DNA from: Nonomuraea montanisoli
GTDB lineage: Bacteria; Actinomycetota; Actinomycetes; Streptosporangiales; Streptosporangiaceae
Direction of reading: 5' to 3'
Assembly: GCF_013363975.1 (NCBI RefSeq)
Contig: NZ_JABWGN010000018.1
Span: 164,266 to 228,265, forward strand
Length of the DNA: 64,000 nt
Shown: positions 1 through 8,663 of the stretch, one piece after another
How the letters are laid out: each line of letters begins with the position of its first letter
Position numbering within the stretch: position 1 is the stretch's first letter
Made by a program: the position numbers and the translations under genes
Notes under the pieces: model-generated
Databases searched by the model: none
What the model was told of the DNA's origin: nothing
What the model saw: only the letters and a program-made list of their open reading frames with translations

Positions 1-1263
1 CACCGGCCGGGCCGTGTCGGCCTGTCGGCCACCGCCCGCCTCCTCGTCCTCGTCGGTTGCGTGGCCGCCGGTCTGCTCGCGTTCCTGCCGCCCTCCGGCT
101 CCGGCGACCACCTCAACTACGCCGCGTACGGCCGCATGGTCGTCCTGGGCGTCAATCCGTACACGCATGGCGCGGTCGACCTCCCCGGCGATCCCATCGC
201 CCGAGCCGTGGAGGAGCCGTGGCGCGAGGAGCCCAGTGTCTACGGCCCCATCGCGACGGGCGCGCAGGCGCTGGCGAGCTGGGTCGGCGGAGACTCGCTC
301 AGGCTGACCATGTTCGTCCTGGCTGTGCTGAATTCGGCCGCGTTCGTCGCGACGGGTCTCCTGATCGACTGTTCCACCAGGCGTGATCCCGCCAGACGGC
401 TCCGGGCGGCGTTGCTGTGGACGGCCAACCCGCTGCTGCTGTACCAACTGGTCGCCGGCATGCATGTGGACACGTTGGCCGTGGCCTGCATGATCGCGGC
501 GCTCCTCGCCCGGGCCCGTCCGCTCGGATCCGGGGCGCTGCTGGGGCTGGGCGTGGCGATCAAGGTCAATGCCGGGCTCGTGGCGCTGGGGCCCGCATGG
601 GAGCTGCGCCGCCGGCCGGTGCGGCTCGCGCTGATGGCCGGCGCGGCACTGGCCGTGGTGATCGCCGGTTACGCCGTCGTGGGCACGGACGCCATCAGCC
701 CCGTGACCCGCACCAGCAAGGCGATCTCCCACGCCTCCTACTGGAAGCTCGTCCAAGGCTGGCTGCAGACGCTGGTGGGCCCGGGAAGCGCCTACCGGGG
801 CGAGATCCAGATCGGCTCTCTGCTGGTCCTGGTCCTCGTCGCCTGGTCCCTGTTCCGGCTGTCGCAGCGGCTGACCCCCGTCGGGTCGCCGGCCGCCGGA
901 GGCGTCGGGCAGGTCGAGGGGCTACCGGCCGAGGTGGTGGCCGCCGTGCTGGTCGGCGCGTACGTGTTCGCCACCCCGTACGTCCTGCCCTGGTACGACG
1001 GGATGGCGTTCGCGCTGCTGGCCCTGGTGGCGGCCACGGCGTTCGACGGCTTCCTGGTCGCGCACCTGCTGGCCCTGTCCCTGGCCTACCTCCCGGCACG
1101 GGTGATCGTCCTCCCGGACGACCTCGGCTGGCTCAGGGCCGTGGTCAGGCCCCAGGTCGTTCCGTGGGTGCTGCTGGCTCTGACGGGCGCTCTGGTGTGG
1201 TGGGCCTGGAGAGCTGCAGGGCCCGTACGGACGCGGCCAGCGCCAGCGGGACGGCCATCGTGA
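1..1263 (+). CDS. GT-C membrane mannosyltransferase (MptB/GT87-like), 5' end outside window
   Basis: The reading frame is open from base 1, so the true start lies upstream; 420 residues are visible. Hydrophobic helices alternate with short loops through the whole protein. An early loop carries NPYTHG and a later one PSVYGP, a pattern known from actinobacterial polyprenol-phosphomannose-dependent alpha-1,6-mannosyltransferases (MptB type), which extend lipomannan-type glycans on the outer face of the membrane. The family call is from memory of these motifs; the acceptor is unknown. Its last 119 bases overlap the 3' end of the convergent gene at 1145-4183. A second mannosyltransferase lies just beyond that gene, so the three may serve one envelope pathway (inference). 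Confidence 0.72.
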   Translation, partial: HRPGRVGLSATARLLVLVGCVAAGLLAFLPPSGSGDHLNYAAYGRMVVLGVNPYTHGAVDLPGDPIARAVEEPWREEPSVYGPIATGAQALASWVGGDSLRLTMFVLAVLNSAAFVATGLLIDCSTRRDPARRLRAALLWTANPLLLYQLVAGMHVDTLAVACMIAALLARARPLGSGALLGLGVAIKVNAGLVALGPAWELRRRPVRLALMAGAALAVVIAGYAVVGTDAISPVTRTSKAISHASYWKLVQGWLQTLVGPGSAYRGEIQIGSLLVLVLVAWSLFRLSQRLTPVGSPAAGGVGQVEGLPAEVVAAVLVGAYVFATPYVLPWYDGMAFALLALVAATAFDGFLVAHLLALSLAYLPARVIVLPDDLGWLRAVVRPQVVPWVLLALTGALVWWAWRAAGPVRTRPAPAGRPS

Positions 1264-4183
1264 GCGCCATGGCGGGGATGGCGATCCCCGAGTCGTTGAT
1301 GAGGAACCCGATGAACGCGCACGTCAGCGCGCCGAACAGGCCGGCCCGGAGGGGCGGCGCGAGCGCGTACGCCTGGCCGAGCGCCGAGGCGCCCCAGCGC
1401 GACGGACGGTCCAGCACCAGGAACAGGAAGGCCAGCGCCACCACCGACAGCAGCGTCAGCGACCAGTTCCCGACGGTCACCCCGATCATGGCGCCGAACT
1501 TGCGGCCGACCACGGTCAACGCCTGGCCGTCGATGATCTGCTGGACGAAGTTGCCCAGATGGGTGCGCTGTGCCGCCGGCCGCAGCCAGTCGAAGAACGC
1601 GATGGCGCCGATCAGCGCGGCGCCCGCGAACGCCACCAGGAGCAGTTTCACGACGGACACCCGGCGCCCGGCGAGCATGATCAGGAAGACGGCGAGTCCG
1701 ATCACGAAGGCGGGCACGCCGCCGAAGTCGGCTCCCCACGCCGGCCACCCGTCGGCGAACACCGCCAGGCCCCCGTAGGCGGCGCAGACCAGCAGCGTCA
1801 CGAGCCGGGGCGCCCCCCTGCCGAGGAGCCAGTGGGCGATCCCGGCGAGGCCGAGGATGGTGCCGGTCGCGTAGACGGCGAAGGCGATGTTGCTGAAGCC
1901 GTAGAACCGGCCGCCGGTGACGGGCTCGTACCCGGTGACGGCGTTCACCTGAAGCGTGGAGCCGGTCATCACGTCCGCGAGCAACGCCACCGAGGTGACG
2001 CCCGCGACCACGGTCAGCGGCCCGAGCACGTGCGTCCGCCACGGCCCGCCGAACGCGACCCCGCTGATCAGCACGGCGATGCCCAGGATCGTGCCGATCA
2101 CGCCCGCCATCGGCATCGGCAGGCTCCACCAGGGCACGAGCTGCGCCAGGAACGTGGACACGGCGATGGCCCCGCTGACCACCGCCACGACCTGCACGAC
2201 GCTCAGCAGCCGCGACTCCCCGGCGACGTCACCGGCGGTCTCCGCAGACGTGGCCTCCACAGCTGGGGTCTCTGCTCGCTCGATGCCGACCGCTTCGGTC
2301 TCGGCCGGCTCGGCCTTCACAGCCGCGCTCTCGACCGGCTTGGCGTCCGTAGCCGCGCCTTCGACCGGCTCGGCCTTCACGGCCGCGTTCTCGATCGGCT
2401 TGGCGTCCGTAGCCGCGCTTTCGGCCGGCTTGGCGTCCGCAGTTGCTCTCTTGGCCGGCTTGGCGTTCATGAGATGGGTGTCTGTGAGGCGGTCCTGTGC
2501 TGTGGGGCGGCCGTCCGCGGGGGAATGGGCTCCGTTGCTCGGGGACTTGCGGCGGCGGCGGAGGGCGAGGGCCGCGAACGCGTAGAAGAGGAGCTGTACC
2601 GAGACGAAGACCGCGAAGAACGGGCCGCGCACTTCGCGCAGCACCTGGCTGGCCAGGTCGGCGTCCGCCAGTTCCGCCACCGTCTCGGCCGTCGTGGCCG
2701 GGGCGGGGCCGCCGTTCTCCCAGACGTGGCCGACGACCTGGCGCGGAGGCTCCAGTCCGAGCGCCCCGATCGCCGTGGCCGTCAGATCGGTGATCGTGAC
2801 CAGGGCGTCCTGACGCGTGGAGGTGGCGGTGAGGTGACCATGGCGGTACGCGTCGGCAGAGCCGTGGTTCTGGTCGGCCGTACCAGCGGAACTGGGCTTC
2901 TGTGCGATCGTGCTGGCGGAGTTGTGGCTCTGGTCGGTCGTGCCGGCGGGGCTTTGAACCTGGGTGGTCGTGCTTGCCGGGTTCGGACTCCGGCCCGCCT
3001 GGGGAAGGGCCGTGGTGGGGGCGGGGCCGGTGGCGAGGGCCACGTGGAGGTGGGCGTTCGGGGTGACGTCCGAGATGCCGGCCACGAGAGTCGTCGTGCC
3101 CGCCGGGAGCCGGGACAGGAGTGTCCCGATCTGGCGGTCGGCCTGCGCGGCGGCCTGCCGTCTGGTGGCGGCGGACATGGGCGTCGGCACGCCGTACTCG
3201 TCCAAGGGCTGGCGGAGCCAGGCGTCGGCCAGGGGAGAGATGTCCTGAACGATCAGGTGATAGGGGGAGAGATCCGGCAGGGCTTCGGCGGAGTCGGCGT
3301 ATGTGGTGATATTTCCGGCCTTGTCGGCGGCGGCCACGGCCGCGCCCGGGCCGATGGCCGCGACCTTGCCCCCTCCGTCGATCACCGACTGACCGAGCAT
3401 GCCGAGCTGCGCGTCGTACCCCGTCTCCGACTGGTACGCAGCCAGCGCAGCCCATCCCGGGACACTGGCCCCCTCACCGTTCCGCTGCGGCCGGGGCGTG
3501 GCGGGGCAGCCCCGGCCGGGCGTACCGGAGCGCTGACCAGCCGAGATGGTCAGCCAGCCCGCCATGGGGCAGGTGATGCCGCGGTCGGGGGGCGGGACGG
3601 CACGCGTGGACAGCGACGCGGAGCCGGCCTCTCCGGCGAGCTTCCACAGGTTGGGGGTGCGGGAGGGGTCGAGGTCACTCCATTCGAGGCCGGGTACGCC
3701 GATGAGGGCCACCCGGCCGGTCAACTCGCGCCGCTCGGCCTTGCCGGTCGTGTCAGCCTTGCCGGTTGAGTCGGCTTTGCCGGTCGTGTCAGTCTTGCCG
3801 GTCGTGTTGGCCTCGCTGGCCGTGCCAGCCGTACCAGCCGTGCCGGTAGTGGCGTCGTTCGTTCCGCTGCTCGCTGCGTACCGCGTTTCACCGCCCGTCG
3901 CGTACCGCGTTTCACCGCTCGCTGCGTACCGCGTTTCGCCGCCCGTGGCGTACCGCGTTGCGCTGCTCGTGGCGTCTTCCGGCTCGCTGGTCGTGACGGG
4001 CTTCGTGGCCGTCGTGGCCGCGGAGACCGGCGTGGCGGTGAGAGAGACGGTCGCGGCACCGGGGTGACTCAGGAAGACGGTCGTTGCCATCGTGCTGAGG
4101 ATGACCGCCGTGACCCTGGAGGCGGCGGACAGCCACAGGGGCCGCTGGGCGCGTGAGGGCGCGCTGAACGTGGCATGCGGCAT
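1145..4183 (-). CDS. Large repeat-rich membrane protein with alkaline-phosphatase-like ectodomain
   Basis: 1012 aa from the ATG at 4183. An upstream in-frame ATG at 4240 would run into the divergent gene, so I prefer 4183. Order: N-terminal membrane segment; Thr/Gly/Ala-rich repeats (unit like GETRYATG, then TTGKAD); a folded region with GVPGLEWSDLDPSRTPNL that resembles alkaline-phosphatase-superfamily proteins of unknown substrate; one helix; a cytoplasmic-looking Lys/Pro/Ala/Glu repeat (ATDAKPVES, AVKAEPVEG); then a C-terminal bundle of about nine to ten hydrophobic helices. I see no complete metal-ligand set, so catalysis is unproven. It lies between two mannosyltransferase genes, convergent with one and divergent from the other, which suggests a cell-envelope role. 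Confidence 0.6.
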   Translation of the reverse strand: MPHATFSAPSRAQRPLWLSAASRVTAVILSTMATTVFLSHPGAATVSLTATPVSAATTATKPVTTSEPEDATSSATRYATGGETRYAASGETRYATGGETRYAASSGTNDATTGTAGTAGTASEANTTGKTDTTGKADSTGKADTTGKAERRELTGRVALIGVPGLEWSDLDPSRTPNLWKLAGEAGSASLSTRAVPPPDRGITCPMAGWLTISAGQRSGTPGRGCPATPRPQRNGEGASVPGWAALAAYQSETGYDAQLGMLGQSVIDGGGKVAAIGPGAAVAAADKAGNITTYADSAEALPDLSPYHLIVQDISPLADAWLRQPLDEYGVPTPMSAATRRQAAAQADRQIGTLLSRLPAGTTTLVAGISDVTPNAHLHVALATGPAPTTALPQAGRSPNPASTTTQVQSPAGTTDQSHNSASTIAQKPSSAGTADQNHGSADAYRHGHLTATSTRQDALVTITDLTATAIGALGLEPPRQVVGHVWENGGPAPATTAETVAELADADLASQVLREVRGPFFAVFVSVQLLFYAFAALALRRRRKSPSNGAHSPADGRPTAQDRLTDTHLMNAKPAKRATADAKPAESAATDAKPIENAAVKAEPVEGAATDAKPVESAAVKAEPAETEAVGIERAETPAVEATSAETAGDVAGESRLLSVVQVVAVVSGAIAVSTFLAQLVPWWSLPMPMAGVIGTILGIAVLISGVAFGGPWRTHVLGPLTVVAGVTSVALLADVMTGSTLQVNAVTGYEPVTGGRFYGFSNIAFAVYATGTILGLAGIAHWLLGRGAPRLVTLLVCAAYGGLAVFADGWPAWGADFGGVPAFVIGLAVFLIMLAGRRVSVVKLLLVAFAGAALIGAIAFFDWLRPAAQRTHLGNFVQQIIDGQALTVVGRKFGAMIGVTVGNWSLTLLSVVALAFLFLVLDRPSRWGASALGQAYALAPPLRAGLFGALTCAFIGFLINDSGIAIPAMALTMAVPLALAASVRALQLSRPTTPERPSEPAAPTERPGA
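2268..2480 (-). repeat. Degenerate in-frame Lys/Pro/Ala/Glu repeat tract
   Basis: About ten degenerate units on the pattern A-[TV]-[DK]-A-[KE]-P-[AVI]-E-[SNG]-A lie in the linker before the C-terminal helices of the 1145-4183 protein. On the plus strand the recurring words are TTGGCGTCCGTAGCCGCG and CTCGGCCTTCAC. Such charged repeats look like a flexible spacer that can change length by slippage. Confidence 0.75.
3876..3971 (-). repeat. 24-bp tandem repeat, 4 copies, coding
   Basis: Four consecutive 24-bp units start GCGTACCGCGTTTCACC, the last two with a few substitutions. The period is exactly eight codons, giving GETRYA[TA][GS]-type peptide repeats in the presumably extracytoplasmic N-terminal stalk of the 1145-4183 protein. 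Further degenerate GTG/GCC-rich units encoding TGKAD repeats continue down to about 3730. Confidence 0.85.
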
Positions 4184-4211
4184 GTACGGGACCCCCGGTG
4201 TCTGACCCTCG

Positions 4212-5621
4212 ATGGCAACAGCCACGGTAACGTGCCACACCGTGACAGGTGGCGAGACGTCGGTGCGCCGGCGGCAGTGGTGGGCGTGGGCCGTGGCGGC
4301 GGTCGTCGTGGTGTGGGCCGTGGCCCCCCTCGTGCTGCACTGGCTGACGAACTCCGACGACCAGCGCCTCGTCGACCTCGATGTTTACCGTACCGGCGGC
4401 CAGGTGCTCCTGGACGGCGGCGAGGTGTACAAGTACTTCACCCCGGCACCCCAGCTCCTCCCGTTCACCTATCCGCCGGTGGCGGCGATGCTGGCCGTGG
4501 CGCTGGCGGAGATGTCCTGGGGGACGGCCCAGTGGGTGTGGACGGCCGGGATCTTCGTCACCCTGGCCGTGACCGTGGGATTCGCCTTCCGGGACGTCCT
4601 CACGCGGCCCCTCGGAAGCGCCCAAGAGGTCGCCGGAGAGCAGGCCCCCGGCGAGCATGACCCGGACGAACGCCGTGCGGCACCGGGCGCCGCGGGTCTT
4701 CCGGAAGTGCTCCGGCGGACCCAGGTCGCGCTCCGGCGCATCCTGACCGGCGGCACCCGGCACGCCCCCTGGCTGTTCGCGTTCCTGATGATGGCGTGCA
4801 CGTACCTGATGCCGATCCGCGACCAGGTCCGGTTCGGGCAGGTGGACATCATGCTGGTGGCCCTGTGCCTGGCCGACTGCGTGGCGCGCCGACCGTGGTG
4901 GCCGCGCGGGTTCCTGATCGGGCTGGCCACCGCCGTCAAGCTCACCCCCGGCGTCTTCCTCGTCTACCTGCTGATCACCCGGCAGTGGCGGACGCTGTTC
5001 ATGGCGTCGTTCGTGACGGCGCTGCTCACGCTGCTGCCGTTCGCGGTGATCCCCCGGGACGCGGCCGGCTTCTGGTTCTCGGCGCTGTTCGATCCCAACC
5101 GGCTCGGCTCGAACGCGGGCACCACCAACCAGTCCATCCGCGGCATGCTGATGCGCCTGTACATGAACGACACGCTCACTTCGGTCCTGTGGGTGGCGCT
5201 CGTGGCCGTGGTCGGCTGGTACGGCTTCCGCGCCGCCCGCGACGCGTACCGCGCGGGCGATCACGTCGCGGCCGTCGCGCTCGTCGGGCTCATGGCGGTG
5301 CTGCTGTCGCCGGTCGCGTGGATCCACCACCTCGCCTGGGTGGTCGTCGTGCTGGGCGCCCTGGTGGGTGACGGCCGCGATCCGGTACGGCTGCGCGTGG
5401 CCGCCGGCGTGTGGCTGTACTACGTGCTGCCGATCCCCTGGTGGGGCGTGGCGCTGAAGGCGGCCGAGATCCCGGTGCTCAGCCCCGTGCTGGGCAAGAT
5501 CGTGCAGAACGCGTTCGGGCTCGGCGCGCTGGCACTGGTCTGGCTGCTGGGGTCCTGGCTGCCGAAACGGCGGGCCGTCCAGCCCTCGCCAGGCGCCTTG
5601 CCCGCCCATTACCCTCTGTAG
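4212..5621 (+). CDS. GT87-family membrane glycosyltransferase (alpha-1,2-mannosyltransferase-like)
   Basis: 469 aa, multi-helical throughout. The loop after the second helix has DLDVYRTGG and then FTYPPVAAM; both are typical of the DUF2029/GT87 polyprenyl-phosphate-mannose-dependent transferases, which add mannose branches to membrane glycolipids outside the membrane. A disordered loop near residues 140-170 separates the two helical halves. A GTG at 4242 preceded by TAACGT is an alternative start that would drop the first ten residues. It is divergent from the repeat-rich membrane gene and the next gene begins one base after its stop codon. Donor and acceptor specificity cannot be read from the sequence. 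Confidence 0.75.
   Translation: MATATVTCHTVTGGETSVRRRQWWAWAVAAVVVVWAVAPLVLHWLTNSDDQRLVDLDVYRTGGQVLLDGGEVYKYFTPAPQLLPFTYPPVAAMLAVALAEMSWGTAQWVWTAGIFVTLAVTVGFAFRDVLTRPLGSAQEVAGEQAPGEHDPDERRAAPGAAGLPEVLRRTQVALRRILTGGTRHAPWLFAFLMMACTYLMPIRDQVRFGQVDIMLVALCLADCVARRPWWPRGFLIGLATAVKLTPGVFLVYLLITRQWRTLFMASFVTALLTLLPFAVIPRDAAGFWFSALFDPNRLGSNAGTTNQSIRGMLMRLYMNDTLTSVLWVALVAVVGWYGFRAARDAYRAGDHVAAVALVGLMAVLLSPVAWIHHLAWVVVVLGALVGDGRDPVRLRVAAGVWLYYVLPIPWWGVALKAAEIPVLSPVLGKIVQNAFGLGALALVWLLGSWLPKRRAVQPSPGALPAHYPL
5610..5615 (+). promoter_or_regulatory. Leaderless -10 hexamer TACCCT for DUF4446 gene
   Basis: TACCCT sits 7 nt before the GTG at 5623, the spacing expected when transcription begins at the start codon. 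It lies inside the 3' end of the upstream gene. There is no Shine-Dalgarno sequence in front of this GTG, which fits a leaderless transcript. Confidence 0.5.
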
Positions 5622-5622
5622 C

Positions 5623-6048
5623 GTGCTGATTGCCGTGGGGATGTGCGTCGCCGCCGCGACGGGCGGCGCGGTCGTGGGCTACCTGACGCTCCGGCGGGCC
5701 CGCGAGGAGATCGACGACTGCCGCCGCATGCTCGTACGGCAGGCTTCCGCCGCCGGCGACCTGAGGGCCATCCGCGACGTGGCCGTGTACCGGTACGACG
5801 CGCTGGAGGAGATGGCCGGCCGCCTGTCGTTCTCCGTCGCGATGATCAACGGCCTGGGCGACGGCATCGTGCTGACCTCGATCAACGGCTGCTCCGAGAC
5901 CCGCACGTACGTGCGATGCGTGGTGGGCGGCAAGGGGGAGCAGCCGCTGTCGCCGGAAGAGGAGGAGGCGGTGCGGGCCGCCCGGCTCGGGCTCGGATCC
6001 GTCGCGCCAAAGCCGCGCGCAGCCCGACAAGCTGCGGATACTCTGTAG
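5623..6048 (+). CDS. DUF4446 family membrane-anchored protein
   Basis: 141 aa from a GTG. Residues 1-22 form one hydrophobic anchor. A charged, coiled-coil-prone stretch (RRAREEIDDCRRML) follows, then the family core with RYDALEEMAGRLSFSVAMI, GDGIVLTSING and, near the C-terminus, LSPEEEEAVRAA. These match the DUF4446 pattern, a family common in actinobacteria and firmicutes with no established function. It lies between a mannosyltransferase and pheA, and may have its own leaderless promoter. Topology is probably N-out with the core in the cytoplasm (inference). Confidence 0.78.
   Translation: MLIAVGMCVAAATGGAVVGYLTLRRAREEIDDCRRMLVRQASAAGDLRAIRDVAVYRYDALEEMAGRLSFSVAMINGLGDGIVLTSINGCSETRTYVRCVVGGKGEQPLSPEEEEAVRAARLGLGSVAPKPRAARQAADTL
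6039..6044 (+). promoter_or_regulatory. Leaderless -10 hexamer TACTCT for pheA
   Basis: TACTCT lies 6 nt before the ATG at 6051, with no ribosome-binding site between. This repeats the arrangement upstream of 5623 and 7179. Confidence 0.5.
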
Positions 6049-6050
6049 TC

Positions 6051-6974
6051 ATGCCCAGACTCGCCTATCTCGGGCCCGAAGGTACCTTCACCGAGGAAGC
6101 CCTGCGGCTTCTGGACCCCGCCGCCGAGCGTCTGCCCTGCGCGACCGTGAGCGCCGCGCTCGCCGCCGCGCGCGGTGGCGAGGCCGACGGCGCCGTCGTG
6201 CCGCTGGAGAACTCCGTCGAGGGCGCGATCACCACGACGCTCGACGAGTTCGCCTGGGGCGAGCCCCTGCTGATCGACGCCGAGCTGCTGCTGCCGGTGC
6301 GCTTCTCGCTGCTGGCCCGGCCCGGCACGGAGATCCCGCACATCAAGCGCGTCTACACCCATCCCGCCGCGATCACGCAGTGCCGCGCGTTCCTCTCGCG
6401 TGAGCTGCCCGACGCGGTCGTGGTGGCGGCGCCCTCGACGGCCGCCGCGGCTCAGGAGGTGTCGCTGCCCGGCTCCCCGTATGACGCGGCGATCGCGGCG
6501 CGCATCGCGGGCGAGCACTACGGCCTGGTGGAGCTGGCCGGCGACATCGGCGACCGCACCGACACGGTGACGCGGTTCGTCAAGGTGGCTCGTCCCGGCC
6601 GTCCGCTGCCCGAGCCGACCGGCGCGGACCGCACCACGCTCGTCGTCTTCCTGGCCGACGACCACCCGGGCGCGCTGCTGGAGATGCTGACCGAGTTCTC
6701 CGTGCGCGGAGTCAACCTGACGCGCATCGAGTCGCGGCCCACCGGCGACGGCATCGGCCGCTACTTCTTCCACTTCGACTTCGAGGGCCACATCGCCGAC
6801 GCCCGTGTCGGCGAGGCCATCTCGGGCCTGCACCGCGTCTGCGGCGAGGTGCGCTTCCTCGGCAGCTACCCGCGGGCCGACGGGGTCGTGCCCCGGGTCA
6901 AGCGCGGCACGACGGACGAGGAGTTCACCGAGGCGGGCGACTGGCTGGCCAGGATCCGCGCGGGTCAGGTCTGA
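6051..6974 (+). CDS. pheA: Prephenate dehydratase
   Basis: 307 aa. It converts prephenate to phenylpyruvate, the committed step of phenylalanine synthesis, in the cytoplasm. The N-terminus LAYLGPEGTFTEEAL is the family signature for the start of the catalytic domain (residues 1-180). The catalytic Thr-Arg-Phe motif is present in DTVTRFVKV near residue 173. Residues about 195-275 form the ACT regulatory domain with the phenylalanine-binding ESRPTGDG motif near 224. This is the monofunctional actinobacterial form, without a chorismate mutase domain. The start follows from the signature and the leaderless -10 element. Its last codons form the first unit of a downstream tandem repeat. Confidence 0.95.
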   Translation: MPRLAYLGPEGTFTEEALRLLDPAAERLPCATVSAALAAARGGEADGAVVPLENSVEGAITTTLDEFAWGEPLLIDAELLLPVRFSLLARPGTEIPHIKRVYTHPAAITQCRAFLSRELPDAVVVAAPSTAAAAQEVSLPGSPYDAAIAARIAGEHYGLVELAGDIGDRTDTVTRFVKVARPGRPLPEPTGADRTTLVVFLADDHPGALLEMLTEFSVRGVNLTRIESRPTGDGIGRYFFHFDFEGHIADARVGEAISGLHRVCGEVRFLGSYPRADGVVPRVKRGTTDEEFTEAGDWLARIRAGQV

Positions 6975-7090
6975 CACGCGTCCAGGTCCCGGGGTCCGGG
7001 CGGGTCAGGTCGGGCATGCGTCCAGGTCCCGGGGGCGCGCCGGTCAGGTCTGACGCGCGTCCCGGTTGCGGATTCGCGCGGGTCAGGTCG
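6957..7090 (+). repeat. Tandem ~40-bp repeat, 3.3 copies, beginning in the pheA 3' end
   Basis: The word CGGGTCAGGT (CCGGTCAGGT in the third unit) recurs at 6961, 7001, 7040 and 7079, each time followed by a related ~30-bp tail (TCCAGGTCCCGGGG in the first two units). The first unit contains the final pheA codons and its stop, so the array looks like duplication of the gene's 3' end into the spacer before serS. Confidence 0.8.
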
Positions 7091-7165
7091 GGTGCCGGCA
7101 CAGTGCGGGACACGGCGCGGGACACGGTGCGGTTAATCGAGGGGCGAGGAGACGCTCCGCGCCGG

Positions 7166-7171
7166 TAGCCT
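7166..7171 (+). promoter_or_regulatory. Leaderless -10 hexamer TAGCCT for serS
   Basis: TAGCCT lies 7 nt before the GTG at 7179 with no ribosome-binding site between. I see no obvious -35 element. Confidence 0.5.
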
Positions 7172-7178
7172 TTTCCTT

Positions 7179-8441
7179 GTGATTGACCTGCGTACCCTTC
7201 GTGAGGACCCCGACCGGCTCCGGGCGTCGCAGCGTGCCCGCGGTGAGGACGACGCCGTCGTCGACACGCTGCTCGACCTCGACGAGCGCCGACGCTCCGC
7301 GCTGACCAGGTTCGAGTCGCTGCGCGCCGAGCAGAAGAGTTTCGGCAAGTCGGTCTCCAAGGCGCAGGGCGAGGAGAAGGCCGCGCTGCTGACCCGGGCC
7401 AAGGAGCTCGCGGCCGAGGTCAAGGCCGCCGAGGCGGAGGCCGAGGCGCTCGGGGCCGAGCTCGACGAGCTCGTGCAGACCGTGCCCAACATCGTCGACG
7501 AGGACGCCCCGCACGGTGGCGAGGACGACTACGTCGTCCTGGAGACCCACGGCGAGCCGCGGCGCTTCGACTTCGAGCCGCGCGACCACCTGGAGCTCGG
7601 CGAGCTGCTCGACGCCATCGACATGGAGCGGGGCGCCAAGGTGTCCGGCTCGCGGTTCTTCTTCCTCAAGGGCGTCGGCGCCCGGCTCCAGCTCGGCCTG
7701 CTCAACATGGCCCTGCAGCAGGCCATCGCCAACGGCTTCACGCCCATGATCACCCCGGTGCTGGTCAAGCCGGAGACCATGCAGGGCACGGGCTTCCACG
7801 TGGCCCACGACAAGGAGATCTACCGCCTCCCCGAGGACGACCTCTACCTGGTCGGCACCTCCGAGGTGGCGCTGGCGGGCTACCACGCCCAGGAGATCCT
7901 CAACGCCGACGAGCTGCCGCTGCGCTACGCGGGCTGGTCGTCCTGCTTCCGCCGCGAGGCGGGCTCGTACGGCAAGGACACCAGGGGCATCATCCGGGTC
8001 CACCAGTTCGACAAGGTGGAGATGTTCTCCTACGTACGGCCCGAGGACGCCCGTGAGGAGCACCGGCGGCTGCTGGCCTGGGAGAAGGAGATGCTCGACG
8101 CCCTGGAGCTGCCGTACCGGATCATCGACACGGCCGCGGGCGACCTCGGCATGTCGGCGGCGCGCAAGTTCGACTGCGAGGCGTGGATCCCCAGCCAGGG
8201 CCGCTACCGCGAGCTGAGCTCGACCTCCAACTGCACGGAGTTCCAGGCCCGGCGGCTGGCGGTGCGCTTCCGCGACAAGGACGGCAAGCCGCAGCATCTG
8301 GCGACGCTCAACGGCACGCTGGCCACCACCCGCTGGATCGTCGCCATCCTGGAGAACCACCAGCAGGCCGACGGCTCGGTCGTGCTGCCCAAGGCGCTGC
8401 GCCCGTACGTGGGCCTTGAGGTGCTGGAGCCGCCGAAGTAG
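7179..8441 (+). CDS. serS: Seryl-tRNA synthetase
   Basis: 420 aa, the usual family length. It charges tRNA-Ser with serine in the cytoplasm. Residues 1-105 form the N-terminal antiparallel coiled-coil arm that contacts the long variable loop of tRNA-Ser. The class II catalytic core follows, with motif 2 around residue 257 (FRREAGSYGKDTRG) and motif 3 near residue 377 (NGTLATTRWIVAILE). A tRNA-Ser gene is in the same window at 16159-16245. The GTG start is set by the canonical MIDLRTLREDPDRL beginning and by the -10 element directly upstream. Confidence 0.96.
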   Translation: MIDLRTLREDPDRLRASQRARGEDDAVVDTLLDLDERRRSALTRFESLRAEQKSFGKSVSKAQGEEKAALLTRAKELAAEVKAAEAEAEALGAELDELVQTVPNIVDEDAPHGGEDDYVVLETHGEPRRFDFEPRDHLELGELLDAIDMERGAKVSGSRFFFLKGVGARLQLGLLNMALQQAIANGFTPMITPVLVKPETMQGTGFHVAHDKEIYRLPEDDLYLVGTSEVALAGYHAQEILNADELPLRYAGWSSCFRREAGSYGKDTRGIIRVHQFDKVEMFSYVRPEDAREEHRRLLAWEKEMLDALELPYRIIDTAAGDLGMSAARKFDCEAWIPSQGRYRELSSTSNCTEFQARRLAVRFRDKDGKPQHLATLNGTLATTRWIVAILENHQQADGSVVLPKALRPYVGLEVLEPPK

Positions 8442-8499
8442 CCGGACGCTCGGCCCGGGGGCGTGACACTCGTGTCCCGGGCCAGCCGTCGCCCGCCCG

Positions 8500-8663
8500 C
8501 CGGTTCGCAGTCATTCCGGGGGGCGGTACGTCTCGGAGGCCGCGTCTGCTGAAGGCGGTACGTCCCGGGGTGGGCGCGTCTCCCTGGAGGCAGGTCCCGG
8601 CTCCTTGAGAGCGGTCCGCCTCGGAGGGGAGGTGGTTCGCCTCGGAACGAAGGGCGGTCCGCC
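8500..8663. repeat. Degenerate GCGGTNCGYCTCGGA-like repeats between serS and the next gene
   Basis: The 222-bp spacer between the convergent genes carries four to five imperfect copies of a GGCGGTACGTCTCGGAG-like word (near 8521, 8553, 8609, 8631 and 8653). I find no gene and no convincing single hairpin here. The function is unknown; it may be decayed slippage repeats. Confidence 0.5.
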
